The notes below the pieces were generated by a model. That model saw nothing but the letters and a program-made list of their open reading frames with translations. It did not search any database and was not told the origin of the DNA. Positions 55,323 to 62,444 of a DNA stretch of 64,000 nt are shown here, in pieces (position 1 is the first letter of the stretch; every line of letters starts with the position of its first letter). This DNA is from Afipia massiliensis (GTDB taxonomy: Bacteria; Pseudomonadota; Alphaproteobacteria; Rhizobiales; Xanthobacteraceae). A program made the translations under genes and the position numbers. The stretch spans positions 1,055,501 through 1,119,500 of the forward strand of contig NZ_LBIA02000001.1 of the NCBI RefSeq assembly GCF_001006325.2, given 5' to 3'.

Positions 55323-55515
55323 GGGTCACCGCCCCCGAGGACCGGTAATCAAGACTAACTAGGCGGGATTGCCGATCCTGCCGTCACGCCCCTTTATCAA
55401 AGTTCACGTCGCAGTTCAGCGATCCGTATGTCCGCTGGGCCCGCGCTTAACGATATGATTTGCAGGTTCATACCGGCCTGCTCCCTGAGGCGGAACCGCC
55501 TCCTTTGAGGAACCA

Positions 55516-55923
55516 ATGAACAATCCTGATACTCGCCGTCAGTCCCTCTGGACCATCGAAACCGAGCTGCTCGCACACCGACTGCGGTTGGAGCAGGCCA
55601 AAGCGGCGGTGCAGATCCTGCCAACATCAATCGAATGCCTCGCACGATCCATTCGTGCATTTGAACCGGATCCCTGCGCACCCCAGCCACGTAGACTCTT
55701 CGAGCGAGACCTGAGCGAGTCATTCGAATATCTTTCTGACACTCTGTTGTCCGCAGAGCGCCTGATCGAAAACATCGACGAGTTGCTGAAAGATGCCGAC
55801 CATGTGCGAGATCAACTTCAAGAGGTCGACGACACTTCTCCATCAACAATGCAGGTCGATCCTACGAAGTCTGCCAAGATCATTCCCCTTAATCCCGACA
55901 AAAACCCTCTGCCCAACCGCTAG
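55516..55923 (+). CDS. Small helical protein of unknown function
   Basis: A 135-residue protein, mostly helical, with likely coiled-coil stretches at about residues 15-40 and 60-105 (FEYLSDTLLSAERLIENIDELLKDADHVRDQ). The tail ends PLNPDKNPLPNR. No family is recognised. GAGGAACCA gives a good ribosome site. It follows the clamp-like gene in the same direction after 193 bases and is ended by a strong hairpin at 55952. Confidence 0.6.
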   Translation: MNNPDTRRQSLWTIETELLAHRLRLEQAKAAVQILPTSIECLARSIRAFEPDPCAPQPRRLFERDLSESFEYLSDTLLSAERLIENIDELLKDADHVRDQLQEVDDTSPSTMQVDPTKSAKIIPLNPDKNPLPNR

Positions 55924-55951
55924 GGCGATCCGGCCGCTTCACTGCGACAAC

Positions 55952-55983
55952 AAGGTCCCGCGTTGATCTCATCGCGGGACCTT
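55952..55983 (+). terminator. Strong hairpin, likely terminator
   Basis: A perfect 11-bp stem AAGGTCCCGCG/CGCGGGACCTT with a 10-base loop begins 29 bases after the stop of the small helical gene. The run downstream (GCCGTTG) has few T residues, so termination is likely but not classical. Confidence 0.65.
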
Positions 55984-56120
55984 GCCGTTGCGGCGAACTG
56001 GCAGCAGCCAAGCTGCTATCGCCGAATCCGCGCATGAAACGCTATGACAGATACCCCTCAAAGCGCCCGAAACAGCTGTGGAATAGCTGTCGGATCAGCG
56101 ATATTCGCGTAATCCCCCTC

Positions 56121-56265
56121 CGATAACGCCGGATGACCTCCGATAACCGACGACAACAACCCTAACCCTAGATGATCTCCCTAACCCCGGATGACCTACC
56201 TAACCTTGGATCTCCCCAATCCTGGATCTCCCCTAACCCTGGATAACCTTCCTGACTCCTAATGT
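56121..56265. repeat. Degenerate tandem direct repeats, about 19-bp period
   Basis: A core resembling C-TAACC-C/T-GGAT recurs at 56124, 56144, 56163, 56182, 56201, 56217, 56234 and 56253, giving spacings of 20, 19, 19, 19, 16, 17 and 19 bases. Units are followed by short CTCC/ACCT-like linkers. The array is non-coding, C-rich on this strand, and lies in a 581-base gap between the clamp-like gene group and the PD-(D/E)XK gene. Iteron arrays of replication origins look like this; partition sites are another possibility. No DnaA box was seen. Confidence 0.7.
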
Positions 56266-56504
56266 CGCCGCCACCCTCACCCCGTACTTTGCGCTTCATC
56301 ACCCATACCTCCTCTGACCCCTGGCCGTTCTGAACCCAACGGATTTCGCCTTCTCGATTGTCGCGCCCTCTGCCCTACTCCGTTCGCTCAGAGTGACATC
56401 GGCCGCCGCGCCAGACCTTCGTAACGAGAATTCAACTTTTTGCTTTTGCCCTCAACATCGCCCTGACTACGCTGAATCTCCCGCGTAACTTCGCAGGAGA
56501 ATTC

Positions 56505-57617
56505 ATGACTAACACCTCAACATTTGTCTCGTTGCCTCGTGTCCCGCTCGTTTCAGAACAAATCCTGAAAGACCACAACTGTTTCTTCGAGATCGACTCG
56601 CGCTTTCGTAAAGCCGCGCGACTGCTCCAAGTTTTGTGGTTGAAGGATCGCAACATTGAACCTGGCGTTCATATTCGTGGCGAAGGTGATCAGGCGGTTG
56701 TTATGCCGCTTCACAGCAATCTTTCGCGTGATGCCGCCAATCGAGGCCAGAATTTTATGAACCAGGACATCCACGCCTTTGTGCGACGGACTCTCGTGTT
56801 AGCTGAGGAAGGCGCATGTATTGATAAGGAGCGTCTTTTTTCCAACTCGGTCTCTAGCGTTCCAGCGACCTTCAACGTATTTGCGCCGCTCGCACTCGAC
56901 CTTGGACTGGCGACGTCTGTATTTAAGATTCTGTTTCCGAACTTCGTCGACAAAGTCGAAGACATCACGTTCGAGACGGCGCCTTTGGGAAGAAGGCAAG
57001 CACGTGGCCTGAATGATGGTACTGCGTTCGATGTCGCCGTCCAGGCCGTCGATTCCGACGGTCGACCTGTCAGGATCTTTTTTGAAATTAAGTTCACGGA
57101 AGAGTTCCCTTCCAACGGAGCCCGTCTACGCCCTGAATATGAGGAGGTTTCGCGGTCGTGTGGCCTCTTCATCAATCCCGATAGCTCGATACTTCGCACA
57201 AATGCAATCGAGCAGTACTGGCGGGAAATAATGCTCTCCCAACTCGTCGTCGACGAGGGGCTAACAGAAAGAGCGATTTTTGTTGCCATCGCTCCGCGCC
57301 TCAATAGGTCGATGCAAGCTGCTTTTCGCGTCTTCGAGCACGAACTGATCGACGCTGAACATCGCGACGAAGATCGCGTGTCTTTCGTAGCACTCACGCT
57401 CGAAAACCTGATCGATACTATTCGAGCTGCTGGTGCTGATGATCTCGCTCGTGATCTTTGGGCGAGATATTGTGACTTCGAACGCGTGTACCATGTTGCG
57501 CTAGGGGAATTCGCTGTGGCACCGCCACAGAAAGCCGACGAAGGCACCATTATCTCTCCTCCGCTCCGCCTTTCAACTGGGCGACATAAGGCTGCTCCGC
57601 GCGCGAAGCGAGCCTGA
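56505..57617 (+). CDS. PGN_0703-like PD-(D/E)XK nuclease
   Basis: A 370-residue predicted endonuclease. The PD-(D/E)XK core is visible as TAFDVAVQAVDSDGRPVRI then FFEIKFTEEF, giving Asp176, Glu194 and Lys196. The preceding segment FSNSVSSVPATFNVFAPLALD corresponds to the SSQxxCFNxFxPL motif of the PGN_0703 family of putative restriction endonucleases. The last 30 residues are basic and low-complexity. AGGAGAATTC precedes the ATG. No methyltransferase partner is present. Next gene starts 2 bases downstream. Confidence 0.8.
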   Translation: MTNTSTFVSLPRVPLVSEQILKDHNCFFEIDSRFRKAARLLQVLWLKDRNIEPGVHIRGEGDQAVVMPLHSNLSRDAANRGQNFMNQDIHAFVRRTLVLAEEGACIDKERLFSNSVSSVPATFNVFAPLALDLGLATSVFKILFPNFVDKVEDITFETAPLGRRQARGLNDGTAFDVAVQAVDSDGRPVRIFFEIKFTEEFPSNGARLRPEYEEVSRSCGLFINPDSSILRTNAIEQYWREIMLSQLVVDEGLTERAIFVAIAPRLNRSMQAAFRVFEHELIDAEHRDEDRVSFVALTLENLIDTIRAAGADDLARDLWARYCDFERVYHVALGEFAVAPPQKADEGTIISPPLRLSTGRHKAAPRAKRA

Positions 57618-57619
57618 CG

Positions 57620-57961
57620 ATGACCGAACAATCGTTGCTTTCGGTGGCCGATCGGGTCGAGCTTTTGGTGAATGCGCTTCATCCCGATCGAGACCATCCG
57701 CCGGTGGTGAAGCTTTTCACCCCCGACGGGTCGACCACGTGGCTCATCAGCGAAAGCGATCCCGACGATCCGGATCGCCTCTTCGGTTTGTGCGATCTTG
57801 GCTTTGGTTTTCCCGAGTTGGGTTACGTCAGCCTTGCTGAGATCACCGAGCTGAGAGGCAAGTTAGGCCTGCCTGTCGAGCGAGACCAGCACTTCGTCGC
57901 GGTTAAGCCCCTTTCAGCTTACGCCGATGAAGCCCGAGCCGCCGGGCGGATTACCGCTTAA
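57620..57961 (+). CDS. DUF2958 domain protein
   Basis: A 113-residue protein of the DUF2958 family, with PPVVKLFTPDGSTTWLISESDPDD, FGLCDLGFGFPELGYVSLAEI and LGLPVERDQHFVAVKPLSAYADEAR. The family is common on plasmids and integrative elements of alphaproteobacteria; its function is unknown. It starts 2 bases after the nuclease stop, so they are cotranscribed. Confidence 0.93.
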   Translation: MTEQSLLSVADRVELLVNALHPDRDHPPVVKLFTPDGSTTWLISESDPDDPDRLFGLCDLGFGFPELGYVSLAEITELRGKLGLPVERDQHFVAVKPLSAYADEARAAGRITA

Positions 57962-58052
57962 CAACATCGGCGGCCATCAGGCCGCCGATCTATCCCGGCC
58001 TTGCTGATTTGCCGGTTTAGAGGTTTGTCCATGCATCAATTCCGCAATCACT

Positions 58053-58196
58053 ATGTTTTATCGTTGCAGTTGCGAATGGAGCGATACCTGGACCGCCGTC
58101 TGCGACGATGACTGCCCCGAATGCGGGGCGCGACATGTGTCGCCCGATGACAGCGAGGACGCCGGTCAGGAATCGGCGCAGCACAAGCCTGATTAA
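58053..58196 (+). CDS. 47-residue zinc-ribbon-like small protein
   Basis: The reading from ATG 58053 to TAA gives 47 residues beginning MFYRCSCEWSDTWTAVCDDD. It has Cys5, Cys7, Cys17, Cys21 and Cys24, with CPECGARH as a typical zinc knuckle and a polar acidic tail. Small proteins of this CxC...CDDDCPxCG type sit beside DUF2958 and other plasmid genes in rhizobia. No clear ribosome site was seen. It probably binds zinc and nucleic acid or protein; this is an inference. Confidence 0.6.
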   Translation: MFYRCSCEWSDTWTAVCDDDCPECGARHVSPDDSEDAGQESAQHKPD

Positions 58197-58253
58197 CGTT
58201 CCGCAAGTTCTCAAGTCACTCGCCGAATTTGGCATGAAACGGTGAGGTCACTT

Positions 58254-58988
58254 ATGGATGAAATAAGACGTGTGGTTGTCTATTTCAGGACCCGGCCGCT
58301 CGAGCCAAGCTTTTCAGATCAGGCTCTCAAGGAACAGCGTGCCGCTGTTTCTCATTGGCTGGCCGACAATCCGGCGTCAGTCGTAGCGGAATATTCTGAA
58401 CAGGAAATAGACGGGATGCCTCGCCCGCGCCTGGCTGAGGCAGTCGCCAAATGTAAAACGACCAACGCCAGGTTACTCATCGCGAGATTGGAGTCCATCG
58501 GCAGCGGTTCATCGTTCGAGCCACGGATCGCGACAGTCTCCGTAGACATCGCGCCAAAGACTATCCGCGAGATTGGCCACATCATTCCGTGTCCACAGAA
58601 TGCGTTGTTCGGATTGTCGCTGTATTTTCCTGACTACCGAGGTATGCGCGCCGTGCCAGTATATTTATGCAATAACGCTGATCGTCAGCTAGAGAATTTG
58701 CAGGTTACCATTGCCGGGATCACCTCTAAAATCGAGAGCTTGCCTAAAGTCCGGTCACTGACTGCTTCGCAATTAGAAGAATCCGCTCGTGCGCGAGACG
58801 CCTCGAACTGCTTTCCTCATCTTCCAGCATTCAGCTCAACGTTGATCGATCACTACGAACCCATGACCGACGGCGACGAGATCATGAGTTATGCAACTAC
58901 GTTCACCGAGCGAAACGGCCTACGACGGCAGATGTCTGCTCTTATCGGATCAGGGGCCCTAACAGCGCGCTTCATCAAATTGGTCTAA
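58254..58988 (+). CDS. Degenerate resolvase-like (serine recombinase N-domain) protein
   Basis: A 244-residue protein whose first 100 residues follow the serine-recombinase N-domain: VVVYFRTRP, KEQRAAVSHWL, EYSEQEIDGMPRPRLAEAVAKC and ARLLIARLESIGSG. The catalytic serine of the YxRxS motif is replaced (Arg at that place), and the C-terminal part has no recombinase or zinc-ribbon domain but a helical region (ENLQVTIAGITSKIESLP, SQLEESARARDAS). It is probably catalytically inactive. The ATG at 58254 is preferred to the GTG at 58242, which overlaps the AGGT ribosome-like site. Confidence 0.65.
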   Translation: MDEIRRVVVYFRTRPLEPSFSDQALKEQRAAVSHWLADNPASVVAEYSEQEIDGMPRPRLAEAVAKCKTTNARLLIARLESIGSGSSFEPRIATVSVDIAPKTIREIGHIIPCPQNALFGLSLYFPDYRGMRAVPVYLCNNADRQLENLQVTIAGITSKIESLPKVRSLTASQLEESARARDASNCFPHLPAFSSTLIDHYEPMTDGDEIMSYATTFTERNGLRRQMSALIGSGALTARFIKLV

Positions 58989-59036
58989 TGCTGCGGTCGA
59001 CAACATCGACTCGATATCTGATCGAAGGAGCAACTC

Positions 59037-59273
59037 TCAGCGCTTGTTCAGCTTTCTTACGACGTCTGCGGGATCAAAGCCTATGATCCTCCCAAGTTCG
59101 ATCAACTCCACCACATCCACTCTCCTTTGCCCGGACTCCAAATGGGTCACCCAAGACTGATACACACCTAGCTTTTCCGCCAAATCGATCTGGCGAAGAC
59201 CGGCCTTCTTCCTCAACTCCACCAACATCGTGGCGAGCTTCTTTTGAAGTGGCGATGTGATCGTTTTTGGCAT
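59037..59273 (-). CDS. Xre-family HTH regulator
   Basis: A 78-residue Cro/C1-type HTH protein. The helices are LRKKAGLRQIDLAEKLGVYQSWVTHLESGQRRVDVVELIELGRIIG, a standard single-domain repressor. It is the only minus-strand gene in the 54-64 kb stretch and sits between the recombinase-like gene and a divergent exported-protein gene, so it could control either. Confidence 0.9.
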   Translation of the reverse strand: MPKTITSPLQKKLATMLVELRKKAGLRQIDLAEKLGVYQSWVTHLESGQRRVDVVELIELGRIIGFDPADVVRKLNKR

Positions 59274-59431
59274 CTAGCCTCCCAAAGGGGGCTAGAGAAA
59301 TAAAACGACTTTCCAGATACCGATAAATTCGGTATTTTCGGACATATTGGACGCAAAGGGCAATTTCCCACCGGCTTTGCTGAACATGACCGTAACAACG
59401 AACTTTGGGGGTATTTGGGGTGATCGATGCA

Positions 59432-60535
59432 ATGGATAGGGCCCGCGATAACGGGGCAATCTTAACTTGGCGAGGCGCGCGCTTTTTCCGAGTTAGGCTT
59501 AGGACAATAATGATGGGCGCGGCGACTTCATTATTGTTGCACGTCCCCGCTGGGGCTCAATCTATTCCTCTTCAAACTGTCCGCAGTATGGCTTGCCAAA
59601 GCATGACTTATGGCTCGATCGCGAACGCAGTAGCGTTTAGCCCTTCGCGATCCGAGTATTTAGGTATTCCATTGAAGGATTGGTCGCCGGAGATCTCAAG
59701 CGCAATCATCGACCGCATCCGACAATGCACGCCTGAAATTGGCCTGCGGAATGTCAATGACGCCCTTCGTCTGCTTCCGCAGCGCTTGCAAATTATCGTG
59801 GACGCCGCAGCACGTAGCCGTGCCCGGACAGCCTCGCCAGCCGCTGAAGCGGATTTCGAGTGCGTACCCTCGAAAGTCAGGGAGTTTGATGCCTCAGATC
59901 AGGCCTTTCTTGATGCTGCCATGGGTCCCGGGGTTCGGCGCACTGCCCGCACATCCACTCCAACCATTCTTGAGCCCGGCTCCCGGGATCCAGCAGAGCA
60001 AGCTGCACGAGACGCGCGAAAGAGAAGGGAAGCTAAGCAACAGGCTTGCGATGACGCCGCTCAAGCTGAAGCGGATGCAAAGGCCCGGTCGAACCTTGAA
60101 CAACAAAGACAGGAGCATCTCGCAGCTGCAAACGCCTCGATCGGCGCACGGATAGCTCAGGCTTCGCCGGACGTACAAGCTTACGTCGCTAAGAATCCAT
60201 CTATCGCTACAAGCGCCGCCGGACAGCCCGATAGTGTCAAACAAAACTTGATTAGCCTCTACAGCGCCGACATCGTTCTCCGCGTTTGTCGCGAGCGATA
60301 TGGAGAATTTCAGGATTCGATTGCGCGCTTGCAGGAACTCCTACGCTTGACCGAGTCCGTCTATCAGCAGCTCCATCAGGTGCCGGCTTCGGACATCGTT
60401 GCAATACGGGCGCGCCTCGGCGTTGATAGTGGCGAAGGGCAACTGATTGACTACGCTAGATCTAGTCGCGACCTTTTGCGGTCCTGCAATGAATTTATCG
60501 CGCTCTACAGATTGAGCGCGCCGCTTGCACGTTGA
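59432..60535 (+). CDS. Exported coiled-coil protein of unknown function
   Basis: A 367-residue protein. The ATG at 59432 gives a signal peptide with basic RGARFFRVRLR, a hydrophobic core and likely cleavage after AGA-QS (about residue 42). The central part (about residues 185-235) is Ala/Arg/Glu/Gln-rich and likely coiled coil. Flanking helical regions have paired cysteines (SMACQSM, RQCTPEIG, VCRERYGEF, RSCNEF). No family is recognised. A GTG at 59420 or TTG at 59405 are alternative starts. It is cotranscribed with 60601 onward. Confidence 0.6.
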   Translation: MDRARDNGAILTWRGARFFRVRLRTIMMGAATSLLLHVPAGAQSIPLQTVRSMACQSMTYGSIANAVAFSPSRSEYLGIPLKDWSPEISSAIIDRIRQCTPEIGLRNVNDALRLLPQRLQIIVDAAARSRARTASPAAEADFECVPSKVREFDASDQAFLDAAMGPGVRRTARTSTPTILEPGSRDPAEQAARDARKRREAKQQACDDAAQAEADAKARSNLEQQRQEHLAAANASIGARIAQASPDVQAYVAKNPSIATSAAGQPDSVKQNLISLYSADIVLRVCRERYGEFQDSIARLQELLRLTESVYQQLHQVPASDIVAIRARLGVDSGEGQLIDYARSSRDLLRSCNEFIALYRLSAPLAR

Positions 60536-60600
60536 CGGACACGCGCTGGCGAGTGCTGCTGCATGAATTTAACGTGCCCCAACAACTAGTGGAACAATCC

Positions 60601-61353
60601 ATGTTGCGCTTAGCTTTAATTCTTGTCGCAATTCTATTTTGCTCTCCTTGTTTAGCGACGAAGGAGAACGCGGCAAAGATCAATCCGATTGAGTTTATCA
60701 AGTCAAAAAGCCGGGTAACAGCTTATGTTGGAAGCGATCAAACCGAGTTCGTCGCCTCCACCGAGATGTGGTTTTACAATTTTCCTCTCGACGAGTGCGA
60801 CGCCTCTATAACACCAGAGAAAGACTTCTTCATCGTAGGCTATTCGTGCCCCGCATCTTACGGAGCACAGCCAATTCTTTTCACACTCACCTCGGCAACC
60901 GACCAGGACGAGCTCATCCTAGCGAAGGTCGATATCGCGGGTAAGAAGCTTTCACGAGAGCAGTATTTTCTCTTTATCAAGAAGCCCTTTGATTACGCTG
61001 GTTCGTATCAGACGATGCTCACAAAGCCGTTCGACGTAAACATCGTCGATAAAGAAAACGCCATTACACACGTGGGAAGCTTGAAGGATTTCTTAGAATC
61101 AAACGAGCGCAAGAGCTATCGATGCTATGTCATCCGTCAAGCGGACCCTGACTATGTCGTTGGCTGCTCCTATAGCACTCCTAAGGGTGGAACCGACCCT
61201 ACGGCTACGCTCTACTACAAGTTCAAGCTCATTACGAATAGTCAGCTCCTGTGGGTCACCACCTACCGCAATGATCGCACGGAATTCATGGGGCGCGCCG
61301 CACTCAAGCAGATCAGCGTTATCTTCGACTTGCCGAACTTTACTTATGAATGA
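60601..61353 (+). CDS. Exported protein of unknown function
   Basis: A 250-residue protein with a signal peptide (MLRLALILVAILFCSPCLAT). The mature part looks beta-rich, with several cysteines (DECDASITPEK, VGYSCPAS, SYRCYVI, VGCSYSTP), and ends IFDLPNFTYE. No family is recognised. The ATG at 60601 is chosen for the signal peptide; an earlier TTG at 60532 would precede it with 23 polar residues. It follows the previous exported-protein gene by 65 bases. Confidence 0.6.
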   Translation: MLRLALILVAILFCSPCLATKENAAKINPIEFIKSKSRVTAYVGSDQTEFVASTEMWFYNFPLDECDASITPEKDFFIVGYSCPASYGAQPILFTLTSATDQDELILAKVDIAGKKLSREQYFLFIKKPFDYAGSYQTMLTKPFDVNIVDKENAITHVGSLKDFLESNERKSYRCYVIRQADPDYVVGCSYSTPKGGTDPTATLYYKFKLITNSQLLWVTTYRNDRTEFMGRAALKQISVIFDLPNFTYE

Positions 61354-61684
61354 TCACGAGCGAAGGGCCGCGCGACCTAAGTCGCCAATATCTCGTCGCG
61401 TTGGCCGAGTGTTTAGGGTAAGCCTCACAGCCTCCCGGTCCGGTTCGCGAATGTTTAGGCAAAGGCAGCCGCGCCTTTTTGGCCCGGCAACACTCTACAG
61501 AGTTGCTCCGCGAAATGGTTCGTCCGCGGCACTGCGGCTCTTTGATCGATTATCGCAGGCAACGGTTTTGCCTCTTGGCCTGCCTGTGGCAACCGGAGGT
61601 ATTCAGAATTCTCAATTCCAACGACTCAAACAGCTCTCCGCTCTCCTTCACAATGCTCGCGTGATCGTCCAAGTTCGCGTATAA
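61346..61684 (+). CDS. Doubtful small Arg-rich ORF
   Basis: A 112-residue reading that starts 8 bases before the stop of the previous gene. It is rich in Arg and Ser (RRVGRVFRVSLTASRSGSR, RQRQPRLFGPATLYRVAPR). No family or ribosome site is evident beyond the overlap. Otherwise the stretch 61354-61710 holds nothing I can support. It may be non-coding. Confidence 0.3.
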   Translation: MNDHERRAARPKSPISRRVGRVFRVSLTASRSGSRMFRQRQPRLFGPATLYRVAPRNGSSAALRLFDRLSQATVLPLGLPVATGGIQNSQFQRLKQLSALLHNARVIVQVRV

Positions 61685-61710
61685 CGTGCACCGACCTGGG
61701 AGGGGTGCGC

Positions 61711-62424
61711 ATGGTACGTTTGGTGTTTGCTTGCCTGTTGATGTGTCTCGCTAGAGCAGAACCAGCATTGGCGAGTGGCTCTATCCCAAACGTCGTCGAT
61801 GCTGACACCATCTATCTCAATGGCGAAAGGGTCCGCCTTCAAGGCATCGATGCCCCCGAAACGGACCAGACGTGCCTAAATGCGACAGGCCAGCCCTTTA
61901 AATGCGGTCTTGAAGCCCGAACGGCACTCGAGACCAGGTTTGGAAACCGGCCGTGGACGTGTCGCCCCTTCGGAAAAGACCGCTACGATCGCACCCTAGC
62001 CAAATGTTCAGTCGACGGACAGGATGTTGCCCGCTGGCTTGTTCGCGAGGGATGGGCGCTGGCGTTTCGTCGGTACTCTACTGACTATGTGCAGGATGAG
62101 ACCGCCGCGCGCGATGCTCACAGCGGTCTTTGGAAAGGCTCCTTCATCGCCCCTTGGGACTGGCGACAGCGCTCACCTACCAGCGAGGTTCTAGGGGCAA
62201 AATCAGTTTCGATTGACGCTAGCCGCGCCCTAACGGGCGCCTCCGCAGCACCTCCAAGCCCCAGTTGCGTCATCAAGGGCAATTTGCGGGGTAAGACTTG
62301 TATCTATCACATTCCGACCGGTCGATATTACGACCGGCTAGATATGGCGAATAAGGCAACCCGTCGTTGGTTTTGCAGCGAAGCCGACGCGCAAGCCGCC
62401 GGCTGCCGTCGCTCAAAACTCTAA
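61711..62424 (+). CDS. Thermonuclease (staphylococcal nuclease) family protein, exported
   Basis: A 237-residue protein. A signal peptide (about residues 1-23) precedes an SNase domain: VVDADTIYLNGERVRLQGIDAPET with Asp32, Arg42, Asp47 and Glu50, and FGKDRYDRTLAKC with the second catalytic Arg. The C-terminal 60 residues hold a small domain (CVIKGNLRGKTCIYHIPTG, YYDRL, RWFCSEADAQAAGCRRSK) seen at the end of many alphaproteobacterial SNase proteins. It cuts DNA or RNA with Ca2+ in the periplasm. The ATG at 61711 has GGGAGGGG upstream. Confidence 0.9.
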   Translation: MVRLVFACLLMCLARAEPALASGSIPNVVDADTIYLNGERVRLQGIDAPETDQTCLNATGQPFKCGLEARTALETRFGNRPWTCRPFGKDRYDRTLAKCSVDGQDVARWLVREGWALAFRRYSTDYVQDETAARDAHSGLWKGSFIAPWDWRQRSPTSEVLGAKSVSIDASRALTGASAAPPSPSCVIKGNLRGKTCIYHIPTGRYYDRLDMANKATRRWFCSEADAQAAGCRRSKL

Positions 62425-62444
62425 CCGCGTAGACGAGTATTATA

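Larger units (their letters stand above)
55924..56504. other. Non-coding region with hairpin and iteron-like array
   Basis: No gene was seen. It holds the 11-bp hairpin at 55952-55983, an ACAGCT/AGCTGT imperfect dyad near 56075-56093, and the 8-unit degenerate repeat array at 56121-56265. The strand is pyrimidine-rich from 56100 to 56400. Confidence 0.5.

Noticed and set aside
56161-56245. Telomere-like CCCTAA repeats
   Set aside because: Only one CCTAACCCTA run is exact; the real period is about 19 bases, so it is an iteron-like array and not a hexamer repeat.
56121-56265. CRISPR array
   Set aside because: Units are degenerate and directly adjoining, with no unique spacers of constant length and no cas genes nearby.
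56711-57697. Minus-strand frame of 328 residues opposite the PD-(D/E)XK gene
   Set aside because: Ser/Arg-rich antisense composition; the plus strand has a good ribosome site, catalytic motifs and a tightly coupled next gene.
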